A stretch of DNA of 64,000 nt from WHSW01 sp963767475 (GTDB lineage Bacteria; Actinomycetota; Thermoleophilia; Solirubrobacterales; 70-9). The notes under the pieces were generated by a model. That model worked only from the letters and a program-made list of their open reading frames with translations, searched no databases and was not told where the DNA came from. Shown here piece after piece: positions 25,394 through 32,755 of this stretch; positions within the stretch are counted from its first letter, which is position 1; each line of letters starts with the position of its first letter. The translations under genes were made by a program, and so were the position numbers. The stretch spans positions 868,001 through 932,000 of the forward strand of contig CAVYEI010000003.1 of assembly GCA_963767475.1 (NCBI GenBank), in the 5' to 3' direction.

Positions 25394-25459
25394 GCTGCCT
25401 CCTCGATCCACGGGATTGGGGACGGCGCGCGGCCGCCCCGGCTCACCGTGGCGACAGCG

Positions 25460-25798
25460 CTAGCGAGAGACCAGGCTCAGGGGCGGCGGGCGCTTGGCCA
25501 GCGACGTCGCCAGCAGCGAGCCACCGCGGGGCATGACCAGCATGCGGGCGGCGCGCGGGAGCGCGATTCGCCGCGGCGAGCGCGGGCGCGCGGCGGCGAC
25601 GCGGGATTCGATCAGCTGGGTGAGCGCGTCGGCGCCCAGATAGCGGCCGGCGAGCAGCGGCACGAAGGCGACCAACACCGGCAGCGTCGCCAGCGGCCCA
25701 GCGGCGAGCGCCAGAACCGTGACGCAGGCGACCACGAGCACGGCGCTGAGCGTCGTCCGCGCGTGTTCCCTACTGATCATGTTGGGAAAGCTAGACAT
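25460..25798 (-). CDS. Small membrane protein
   Basis: 112 aa. A hydrophobic hairpin (about 22-58) is flanked by basic residues, and the tail is Arg/Pro-rich. The chosen ATG (SSFPNM) overlaps the stop of the 53-aa gene upstream; an internal ATG six codons on is the alternative. The function is unknown; it belongs to the same transcript as the copper genes. Confidence 0.5.
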   Translation of the reverse strand: MSSFPNMISREHARTTLSAVLVVACVTVLALAAGPLATLPVLVAFVPLLAGRYLGADALTQLIESRVAAARPRSPRRIALPRAARMLVMPRGGSLLATSLAKRPPPLSLVSR

Positions 25799-25952
25799 TC
25801 TCGGATTCGTCTGCCTCACTTGTCTCGCGCCGCTCGCGTCGCAGCGAGGTGACGATCGAGGCGAGCACCACGATAACCGGCACCGCGTAGAGAATCCACA
25901 ACGCCCAGTGACCCGCGTGGGCGATGGGCGGTAGCAACTCCCCCGGGCTCAC
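25791..25952 (-). CDS. Small single-span membrane protein (53 aa)
   Basis: Starts with GTG overlapping the stop of the Fur-family gene (GTGA). It has one transmembrane helix (WALWILYAVPVIVVLASIV) and a short charged tail (RRERRETSEADESENV). It contains an early His-Trp pair (AHAGHW). Coupled translation suggests it belongs with the regulator and copper genes. Confidence 0.6.
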   Translation of the reverse strand: MSPGELLPPIAHAGHWALWILYAVPVIVVLASIVTSLRRERRETSEADESENV

Positions 25953-26425
25953 GAGGCGCCGGCGCAATCGGGGCAGCCGCCGCGTAGCACGACCTCGTGG
26001 TCGCCGATCGCGTAATCGAGCCGCCCCGCGAGGCGCTTGATCGCGCGCTCCAGGCCGGCGTCGTCGAAGGGGGTCACCTCGCCGCAATGGTCGCAGACGA
26101 AATGGTGGTGGTGGTGGTCGCCGGAGGGCATCGCCGGCTCATAGAGGCCCGGCTCGGTGCCCATCTCGAGCCGCTGGACCAAGCGCAACTCGGTCAGCAG
26201 CTCGAGTGTCCGGTAGACGGTGGCGATCCCCACTGGGTTGCCCTCGCCACGCAAGCGGTCGGAGATCTCGCGGGCGCTGAGCACGCACGTCTGGGTGCCG
26301 AGCAGATCGATCACCGCCTCGCGCCTCGTGCTCGCCCGGTGACCGCGCTGCCGCAGCTCTGCCCGAGCAAGCTCCGTCCAGGCGGCGGCCGGCGGGGAAG
26401 GGACTGTGGAGTTGGCCGCTGACAT
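25949..26425 (-). CDS. Fur-family metalloregulator (Zur-like)
   Basis: 158 aa. An N-terminal winged helix (ELRQRGHRASTRREAVIDLL, GIATVYRTLELL) is followed by a dimer/metal domain with five successive His (104-108), then FVCDHCGEV and a closing CPDC, giving the two Cys pairs of the structural zinc site. It is divergent from znuB and heads a copper-gene run. Zur is the simplest reading, but copper or dual control is possible. I prefer the ATG behind GAAGG; a TTG seven codons earlier exists. Confidence 0.85.
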   Translation of the reverse strand: MSAANSTVPSPPAAAWTELARAELRQRGHRASTRREAVIDLLGTQTCVLSAREISDRLRGEGNPVGIATVYRTLELLTELRLVQRLEMGTEPGLYEPAMPSGDHHHHHFVCDHCGEVTPFDDAGLERAIKRLAGRLDYAIGDHEVVLRGGCPDCAGAS

Positions 26426-26495
26426 GGTTCTGTGGCCTTCGGTCAATAAAGTAACCGAGACTCGTTTTCAGTTTACCGCGACCCGCAGCCGCCTC

Positions 26496-27320
26496 TTGCT
26501 CGACGCCTTCGACCTTCCATTCATGCAGCGCGCCGCGCTCGAGATCGCGCTGCTGGCGCCGATCGCCGCCGTCCTCGGCGCCCAGATAGTGCTTCGCCAC
26601 CTCGCCTTTTACACCCACAGCGTCGGTACGGCGACGTTCCCGGGCCTGGTCGTCGCCGGTCCGCTCGGGATCTCGCCGATCGCCGCCGCGCTCGCGGTGG
26701 CGCTGGTCTTCGCCGCCGGCCTCGAGCGCCTGGCGCGGTCGGCGCGGCTCGCCTTCGACGCCGCCACGGCGCTGCTGCTGGTGGCCGCCCTCGGTATCGG
26801 CATCATCCTCGCGAGCGACGTCTACCACTCCGGCAGCGAGGTCGACCGGCTCCTCTTCGGCAGCCTGCTGGCTATCGGCGATCGTGAGCTCGCCGTGACC
26901 GCGGTTGCGCTCGGGCTGACACTCGCAGCGGCGACGGCCGTGCGCCGGACCTGGCTTGCGAGCGGGTTCGAGCCCGCGTCGAGCCGCGCCCTGGGCCTGC
27001 CCGTGATCGCGGCCGATTGGATCCTGATCGCGCTCATCGGGCTCGCCGTGGTCGCCGCCCTGGACGCGGTCGGCGCGCTCCTGGTGGGCGCGATCCTGGT
27101 GATCCCGGCGGCGACAGCGCGCCTGTTCGCGAGCAGCTTGCGAGGACTCGAACTCGGCACCGGTGCGCTCGCCCTGGTCGAGGGGCTCGGCGGGCTGGTG
27201 ATCGCGTTCGAGCTCGACGTACCCCCCGGAGCCGCGATCGCGGTGCTCGGCGGGGCAATCTTCGTCGTCGCTGCGCTTGCCCGTGAGTCGGCGATCCGGC
27301 TCGCCGGAGGGACGGCGTGA
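26496..27320 (+). CDS. znuB: Metal ABC transporter permease (ZnuB-type), first copy
   Basis: About 274 aa with seven to eight transmembrane helices of the ABC-3 permease family. The proposed TTG start gives MLDAFDLPFMQRAALE, matching the usual ZnuB opening; ATG 26523 is the alternative. The 70-bp gap to the Fur-family gene would hold both promoters and an operator; CTGAAAACGAG on the minus strand there (about 26,460-26,470) resembles half a Zur site. It is coupled to the ATPase gene by GTGA. Confidence 0.82.
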   Translation: MLDAFDLPFMQRAALEIALLAPIAAVLGAQIVLRHLAFYTHSVGTATFPGLVVAGPLGISPIAAALAVALVFAAGLERLARSARLAFDAATALLLVAALGIGIILASDVYHSGSEVDRLLFGSLLAIGDRELAVTAVALGLTLAAATAVRRTWLASGFEPASSRALGLPVIAADWILIALIGLAVVAALDAVGALLVGAILVIPAATARLFASSLRGLELGTGALALVEGLGGLVIAFELDVPPGAAIAVLGGAIFVVAALARESAIRLAGGTA

Positions 27321-28060
27321 GCGGGCGTCCGCTGATCGAGGTCCGCGGCCTCGACGCCGGGTACGCGGCCGGCAAGCCGGCAATCCTCGGGGTCGAGTTC
27401 AGCGTTGCCGCCGGCGAGCTGGTGGCCGTCCTGGGCCCCAACGGCGGCGGCAAGACGACGCTGTTTCGAGCCCTGCTGGGCGAGCTGCCGATGGTCAGCG
27501 GGACGATCCGGCGTGACGGCGCGCTCGCCTATGTCCCACAGACCGATCGGGCTCGACTCGACTACCCGGTCAGCGCCCTCGACGTCGTCCTCATGGGCAC
27601 CTATGCCCGGGTGCCGTGGCACCGACGAATCGGCGGCGGGGAGCGACGGGCGGCGCGAGCGGCGCTCGCCCGCGTCGGGCTGGCGGAGGAGGCCGGCGAG
27701 TCGTTCGGCGAACTCTCAGGCGGCCAGCGCCAGCGAGTCCTGATCGCTCGCGCTCTCGCCCAGGCCGCGCCGATCATGCTCCTCGACGAGCCGCTCAGCG
27801 GCGCCGACCGCCCCTCGACCGCGCGCGTGCTCTCGGTCCTCGCCGAGCTTCGCGACGAGGGCTGCGCGGTGCTGATCGCGACCCACGACATCACCCAGGC
27901 ACGAGCGTTCGACCGCGTGCTCTGCCTCAACGGCGGCCAGATCGCGTTCGGGCCCCCGGCGACCGCCCTCGATCGCGAGACCCTCGCACGGACCTACGGC
28001 TCCGAGCTCGTCGTCGTCGACTCGGAGCACGCAATCGTCGTCGACCACCACTCCCACTGA
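27317..28060 (+). CDS. znuC: Zinc/manganese ABC transporter ATPase ZnuC
   Basis: 247 aa. Walker A is GPNGGGKTT (about 44-52), the signature LSGGQRQRV (about 133-141) and Walker B IMLLDEPLSGAD (about 153-164). The closing VDSEHAIVVDHHSH is His-rich, as in many zinc ATPases, and may sense or buffer metal. It overlaps both neighbours by a few nt. Confidence 0.9.
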   Translation: MSGRPLIEVRGLDAGYAAGKPAILGVEFSVAAGELVAVLGPNGGGKTTLFRALLGELPMVSGTIRRDGALAYVPQTDRARLDYPVSALDVVLMGTYARVPWHRRIGGGERRAARAALARVGLAEEAGESFGELSGGQRQRVLIARALAQAAPIMLLDEPLSGADRPSTARVLSVLAELRDEGCAVLIATHDITQARAFDRVLCLNGGQIAFGPPATALDRETLARTYGSELVVVDSEHAIVVDHHSH

Positions 28061-28932
28061 TGAACGAGGTCTTCGACGCCGTGCTCGATCCGTTTCGAAA
28101 CGGGATCGGTCAACGGGCACTGATCGAGGTGCTCGTACTCAGCGTCGTCTGCGGCCCGCTGGGCGTCTGGATCGTCCTCTACCGCCAGAGCTACGCGGCG
28201 GAGTCGATCTCCCACGCCGCCCTGCCGGGTCTGGTGCTCGCGTCGGTGATCGCGATCCCGTTGTTCGTCGGCGCCGGACTGGGGCTGGCGCTGGCCGCGG
28301 TCTGCATCGCCTTGGCGACCCGGATGCGCACGATCCCGGCCGATGTCGCGATCGCGGTCACGGTCACGGCGCTGTTCGGCCTCGGCACCCTGTTGGCGCT
28401 CGAACCGTCGGTGCCGCCTCGGCTCGGGGAGCTGCTGTTCGGCGATCCACTCAGCGTCTCGCGGTCCGACCTGTTCGCGTCCGGCGGACTTGCCGTCGTC
28501 GTCCTCGCCCTGCTCGCGCTGCAACACCGCTCGCTGAAGCTGGTCGGGTTCGACGCGCAGAGCGCTCCCAGCCTCGGCGCCAGCCCGGCCAGAACCCAGG
28601 CCGCACTGCTGTTGCTGCTCGCGCTGACGATCCTGGTCGCGATCCAGGCGCTCGGCAATCTGCTCGTGGTCGCGATCCTCGTCGCCCCCGCGGCGACGGC
28701 GCTGCGCGCTCGCAACGATCTCGGCGGGGCGCTTCGGTTCTCGGTCGCGGTGGCCGCGGGATGCGGGATTGCCGGCCTCTACGCGAGCTACTACCTCGAC
28801 ACCGCCGCCGGAGCGTCGATCGCGCTGGCGACGATCGCCGCCTTCTCGCTCACGCTCCCGTTCGCCCGTCGGACCGGCTCCCGCCACCGAGTGGCCCGCT
28901 CGCCGGTCGAGGCCGTCGCCGGCGGCCACTGA
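28060..28932 (+). CDS. Metal ABC transporter permease (ZnuB-type), second copy
   Basis: 290 aa and the second ABC-3 permease in the operon. It has about eight helices and the block QSYAAESISHAALPGLVLAS, typical of the family. Sequence identity to the first permease looks low by eye, so the transporter may be a heterodimer like some Mn/Zn systems. It starts within the stop of znuC (TGATG). Confidence 0.9.
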   Translation: MNEVFDAVLDPFRNGIGQRALIEVLVLSVVCGPLGVWIVLYRQSYAAESISHAALPGLVLASVIAIPLFVGAGLGLALAAVCIALATRMRTIPADVAIAVTVTALFGLGTLLALEPSVPPRLGELLFGDPLSVSRSDLFASGGLAVVVLALLALQHRSLKLVGFDAQSAPSLGASPARTQAALLLLLALTILVAIQALGNLLVVAILVAPAATALRARNDLGGALRFSVAVAAGCGIAGLYASYYLDTAAGASIALATIAAFSLTLPFARRTGSRHRVARSPVEAVAGGH

Positions 28933-28960
28933 GCCCAGCGCGTCCGCCCGCCGATCTCTG

Positions 28961-28966
28961 TACAGT
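28961..28966 (+). promoter_or_regulatory. Putative -10 element (TACAGT) for leaderless znuA
   Basis: TACAGT ends 7 nt before the znuA ATG. It gives the binding protein its own promoter, separate from the permease/ATPase transcript, as is common when the solute-binding protein must be made in excess. Confidence 0.45.
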
Positions 28967-28973
28967 GTCAATA

Positions 28974-29921
28974 ATGCGAACGGTTATCGTTTCTCGGGCC
29001 CTTCTCGCACTCGCCGCCACCTCGGCACTGCTCGCCGCCGGTTGCGGCGACGAGGAAACCTCGTCCTCCGCCGTCCAGGTGGCGGCATCGACGACGCAGG
29101 TCGCCGACCTGGCCCGCAACGTCGCCGGCGATCGCGCTGAAGTCAGCGGGATCCTGACCCCGAACGCGGATCCGCATGAGTACGAGCCGGCACCGAGCGA
29201 CGCCGAGGCGGTCGCCGAAGCCGACCTGATCCTGAAGTCGGGCGGCGATCTCGACGCCTGGCTGGATCAGGTGATCGAGAGCTCGGGCAGCGATGCCCCC
29301 GTGGTGACGCTGATCGACTCGATGCAGACGATCGAGGGGGTCGACGACGGCGAAACCGAGACCGACCCGCACTGGTGGCAGAACCCGCGCAATGCGATCG
29401 TCGCGGTCGAGGAAGTCCGCGACGCGCTCGACGAGGTCGATCCCGAGGGCGTCAGCATCTACGACGCCAACGCCGCCGACTACATCGCCTCGCTCGAGCG
29501 GCTCGACCGCGAGATCGCGACCTGCATCGACCGTATCCCGGTGGCGCAGCGCAAGCTGGTGACCAGCCACGACGCGCTCGGGTATTACGCCGACCGCTAC
29601 GGGCTCGAGGTCGTCGGCGCGGCGATCCCGGGGCTCAGCACCCAGGCTCAGGCGTCCGTCGGCGAGACGGCGGATCTGATCGAGTTGATCGATGCCGAGG
29701 GCGTGAAGGCGATCTTTCCCGAAGCGGGGGTGAACGAGAGCCTCGAGCAGGCGATCGCCGACGAGACCGGCGCCACCGTGGGCGGGGAGCTGTGGGCGGA
29801 CGCACTCGGCCCCGAAGGTTCGACCGGCGCCACCTACCTGGCGGCGATGGCAGCCAACACCGACGTGATCGTCGACGGGCTCAGCGGCGGCCAGGTGGAC
29901 TGCGAGATCAGCCTCGACTGA
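28974..29921 (+). CDS. znuA: Zinc-binding lipoprotein ZnuA
   Basis: 315 aa cluster A-I solute-binding protein. The lipobox LLAAGC follows a 23-residue signal. Likely metal ligands are His in ADPHEYEP, His in TDPHWWQNP, His in VTSHDALGYYADRYGL and a late acidic residue in IFPEAGVNES. There is no His-rich loop. Together with the two permeases and ATPase it completes a zinc (or Mn) importer opposite the Fur-family regulator. Confidence 0.9.
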   Translation: MRTVIVSRALLALAATSALLAAGCGDEETSSSAVQVAASTTQVADLARNVAGDRAEVSGILTPNADPHEYEPAPSDAEAVAEADLILKSGGDLDAWLDQVIESSGSDAPVVTLIDSMQTIEGVDDGETETDPHWWQNPRNAIVAVEEVRDALDEVDPEGVSIYDANAADYIASLERLDREIATCIDRIPVAQRKLVTSHDALGYYADRYGLEVVGAAIPGLSTQAQASVGETADLIELIDAEGVKAIFPEAGVNESLEQAIADETGATVGGELWADALGPEGSTGATYLAAMAANTDVIVDGLSGGQVDCEISLD

Positions 29922-29936
29922 GCGCCGAAAGGGGGC

Positions 29937-29942
29937 TACGGT
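29937..29942 (+). promoter_or_regulatory. Putative -10 element (TACGGT)
   Basis: TACGGT ends 6 nt before the GTG of the M23 peptidase gene; no ribosome binding site lies between. Confidence 0.35.
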
Positions 29943-29948
29943 TCGTGC

Positions 29949-30884
29949 GTGGCGGGGCGCACTCGAGTCAGCTTCGGGCCGATGCTCGTCGCGAGCTTGA
30001 TCGCCGGGTCGCTCGGCCCGCTCGGCTGTAACGAGAGCGAGGACCCCGGCGGGCCCAGCGCGGCTGCGGTCGCTGCCGCGCCGGCGGCCGAGCCCACCCG
30101 CGAGTTGCCGGCCGAGCCCAGCGCGCTGGCGCGGAGGATCTTCGCCGCGGATCTGCTCAACAGCTATCGCGACGTCGGCGACCGAGTCGGCGTCGAGTGG
30201 CCGATCCTGGCCGCCGCCGACAAGCTCGAGGGCGGCGCTTCGAGCGCGGCAGACGAGCGCCGCGATCTGAACCGGATCCTCGCGATCGCCTACACGCTCG
30301 AGGCCCTCGGCGGAGCCGCCAACTACGAGTCGGCGCTGGCGCAGCGCGGGGGTGACGGCTACGCGCGGCGGGTCCTCTCCCTCGCTCAGCGGCTGCGGAC
30401 CGTCGACGCCCCGGCTCCACCGGCTGCCACCCTGCCCTTGCTGGCGCCGGCCGAGGGCCCGGTGATCGCGGGCTACGGGCAGCGCTATGGCGTCCTCCAT
30501 GACGGCCTCGATATCGACGCCGAAACTGGGGCTCCGGTACGGGCGGCGGCGGCCGGGGTCGTGGTCAGCACCGGCGAGCATCCGATCTTCGGGCTCCACA
30601 CGTGCGTCGGGCACCGGATCGAAAGCGGCGGCGCTCCGCAGGACCTGACCACTTGCTATGGCAATCAGAGCGCCTTCCGGGTCGAACCGGGTGACCTCGT
30701 CCGAGCCGGCGAGTCGATCGGCCAGGTCGGGTGCACCGGCACCTGCCTGCGCCCCCACGTCCACTTCCAGGTGAGGCTCGGCGGCGACGGCTCTGCACCG
30801 ACCGCCGATCCGGCGCCGTACATGTCCGCGTCGCTTGCCGAGCAGGCGGGCGACCCCGGGCGCCCGCTCGAGGCGCAGCCGTGA
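29949..30884 (+). CDS. M23-family (LytM-like) peptidase lipoprotein
   Basis: 311 aa. A signal with lipobox-like LGPLGC (Cys27) is followed by a low-complexity Ala/Pro linker. A helical region (about 60-135, LLNSYRDVGDRVGVEWPILAA) resembles a lytic-transglycosylase-like lobe. Then the M23 domain has HDGLDID and HVHFQ as zinc ligands (about 180-185 and 272-275). Cell-wall cross-link cleavage or, if degenerate, regulation of such enzymes is likely. The GTG of the next gene overlaps its stop. Confidence 0.8.
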   Translation: MAGRTRVSFGPMLVASLIAGSLGPLGCNESEDPGGPSAAAVAAAPAAEPTRELPAEPSALARRIFAADLLNSYRDVGDRVGVEWPILAAADKLEGGASSAADERRDLNRILAIAYTLEALGGAANYESALAQRGGDGYARRVLSLAQRLRTVDAPAPPAATLPLLAPAEGPVIAGYGQRYGVLHDGLDIDAETGAPVRAAAAGVVVSTGEHPIFGLHTCVGHRIESGGAPQDLTTCYGNQSAFRVEPGDLVRAGESIGQVGCTGTCLRPHVHFQVRLGGDGSAPTADPAPYMSASLAEQAGDPGRPLEAQP

Positions 30885-31321
30885 CCATCGCCGCGATTGC
30901 CGCGACGATCGCCGCCGCAGGGCTGCTCGCCGGTTGCGGGGGCGACGACTCGGACCCGCAGACTTTCGACGCGGCGAGCTTCGTCGCCGCGGCCAACGAG
31001 CACAACGCCGGACTCGCGCTCGGCGAGCCCCTTCCATACCCGCAGGAGGGAGCGCTCGAGGCCCGGGTGCTGCGATTCGAGGGCACCGGTGCCGCGCCCT
31101 CGACCCCGGGGACCGAGACGCCCACGGACCTCCACGGCTCGGGCACGCTGACCGTGCTCGCCGACGATGCCGCAGCGCTGGCCGAGTACGAGGGCTGCCA
31201 AGCCGGTGGCTTGATCTGCTTTCGGGCCGCTAACCTCGCCCTGACCTTCTCCGGCGATGTCGCCCCCGCCGACCTCGACCGGCTCACACGGGCGCTGCAG
31301 GCGATGTCGGCGTCCGGTTAG
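30881..31321 (+). CDS. Small lipoprotein, unknown function
   Basis: 146 aa starting with GTG in a GTGA overlap with the peptidase gene. A signal peptide with lipobox GLLAGC precedes an acidic domain that has two later Cys in YEGCQAGGLICF. Coupling suggests a joint envelope role with the M23 protein. No family is recognised. Confidence 0.65.
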   Translation: MTIAAIAATIAAAGLLAGCGGDDSDPQTFDAASFVAAANEHNAGLALGEPLPYPQEGALEARVLRFEGTGAAPSTPGTETPTDLHGSGTLTVLADDAAALAEYEGCQAGGLICFRAANLALTFSGDVAPADLDRLTRALQAMSASG

Positions 31322-31342
31322 CTTTTCCGCCTTTCGCGTACC

Positions 31343-31348
31343 TAGTCT
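31343..31348 (+). promoter_or_regulatory. Putative -10 element (TAGTCT)
   Basis: TAGTCT ends 7 nt before the GTG of the YibE/F gene. Confidence 0.4.
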
Positions 31349-31355
31349 CGATCGC

Positions 31356-32558
31356 GTGACCGAGCCGTCCACGGGGGCCGGGACGAAGCGCCTCTTCGCC
31401 GCGATCCTGATCGCGCTCGCGGTCGCCACCGTGGTCGCGATCGTCGTCCTGTGGCCGGGCGAGCGCAAGACCGTGCTCAGCGAGGGGCTGACGGCTCCGA
31501 CCCAGCGGGCGACCGTGGCCGAGGTGACCTCGGCCCCCTGCCCCCCGCCCCAGCCCGGCACCTGCGTCACGGTTCGGGCGACGCTGGAGAGCGGTCCCGA
31601 CGAGGGCGCCACCGTCGCCCTGCCGATCGGAACGGGCCCGTTGCTGCCGGAGCTCGAGGTCGGCGATCAGATCCGAGTCTCGGAGGCGGTCGTCCCGCCC
31701 GGCGCGCCGTCGAGCGGCGGGGCGCTGCCGAGCTCCGCGCCCCAGTACAACTTCACCGACTTCGAGCGTCGCTCGCCGATGCTCTGGCTGGCGCTCGCCT
31801 TCGTCGCCCTCGTGATCGGCTTCGGGCGCCTGCGCGGCGCGCTCTCGCTGGTCGGCCTGGCGGCGAGCCTGCTGGTGGTGATCTTCTTCATCGTCCCGGC
31901 GATCCTCGACGGAAGTTCACCGCTGGTCGTCGCTTTGGTCGGCTCGATGGCGGTCATGCTGCTGACGATCTCGCTCGCCCACGGGCTCGGCCCGAAGAGC
32001 GTCGCGGCGATGCTGGGCACGAGCTTTAGCCTGGTGCTGGTCGCCCTGCTGGCGCTCGCGTTCACCAACCTCACCCACCTGACCGGGCTCGCCAGCGACG
32101 AGTTCGCGCTCGTGCTGCTCGGATCCGAGGTCTCGTTCAAGGGCCTGCTGCTCGCCGGGATGCTGATCGGCGCGCTCGGGGTGCTCGACGACGTCACCGT
32201 GAGCCAGGCATCGACGGTGATCGCTCTGCGGGCGGCCAACCCCGGGCTTCGATTCGGCGAGCTCTACCGGCGGGCGATCGACGTCGGCCGCGACCACGTC
32301 TCGGCGACCGTCAACACCCTGGTGCTCGCCTATGTCGGCACCTCGCTGCCGGTGCTGCTGATCTTCGGCTCCGGCGGGATCGGCTTCCTCGACGCGATCA
32401 ACGTCGAGCTGGTCGCCCAGGAGATCGTCGGGACGCTGGTCGGCTCGATCGGGCTGATCGCCGCGGTCCCGATCACAACCGCGATCGCGGCACTGTTGGC
32501 GACCCGGGTCGCCGCCAAGGACCTACCGGCGGGCGCCGCGCAGGCGCACGCTCACTAG
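31356..32558 (+). CDS. YibE/F-family membrane protein
   Basis: 400 aa. One N-terminal helix is followed by an extracytoplasmic beta domain (about 40-135) and then six to seven helices. GVLDDVTVSQASTV and GRDHVSATVNTLVLAYVGTSLP are the conserved YibE/F blocks. The family's function is not established; transport has been proposed. Its stop overlaps the convergent 59-aa gene by 3 nt. Confidence 0.85.
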   Translation: MTEPSTGAGTKRLFAAILIALAVATVVAIVVLWPGERKTVLSEGLTAPTQRATVAEVTSAPCPPPQPGTCVTVRATLESGPDEGATVALPIGTGPLLPELEVGDQIRVSEAVVPPGAPSSGGALPSSAPQYNFTDFERRSPMLWLALAFVALVIGFGRLRGALSLVGLAASLLVVIFFIVPAILDGSSPLVVALVGSMAVMLLTISLAHGLGPKSVAAMLGTSFSLVLVALLALAFTNLTHLTGLASDEFALVLLGSEVSFKGLLLAGMLIGALGVLDDVTVSQASTVIALRAANPGLRFGELYRRAIDVGRDHVSATVNTLVLAYVGTSLPVLLIFGSGGIGFLDAINVELVAQEIVGTLVGSIGLIAAVPITTAIAALLATRVAAKDLPAGAAQAHAH

Positions 32559-32734
32559 CCGGTGCCGCCGAAGCCGATCCCGGCGACGATCACGGCCAGC
32601 GAGAGCAGCCCGATTGTCATCACCTTCATCCTTGCCGGGGTCAGCCACGAGCCGGGGTGGAGCCGCAGCCAGGCGCGAATCCCCGACGCGGACCCAACCG
32701 CCACGGTGGCCGTCGCTGCGCACTGGATGCACAT
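32555..32734 (-). CDS. Small membrane protein (59 aa)
   Basis: Starts MCIQCAATATVAVGSASG and ends with a transmembrane helix (MTIGLLSLAVIVAGIGFGG). CxxC occurs at residues 2-5 and may bind metal or form a disulfide. It fills the gap between YibE/F and the phosphoesterase gene. The composition is protein-like. The function is unknown. Confidence 0.5.
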   Translation of the reverse strand: MCIQCAATATVAVGSASGIRAWLRLHPGSWLTPARMKVMTIGLLSLAVIVAGIGFGGTG

Positions 32735-32755
32735 GGGTCGAGACTAGCGAGCGGC

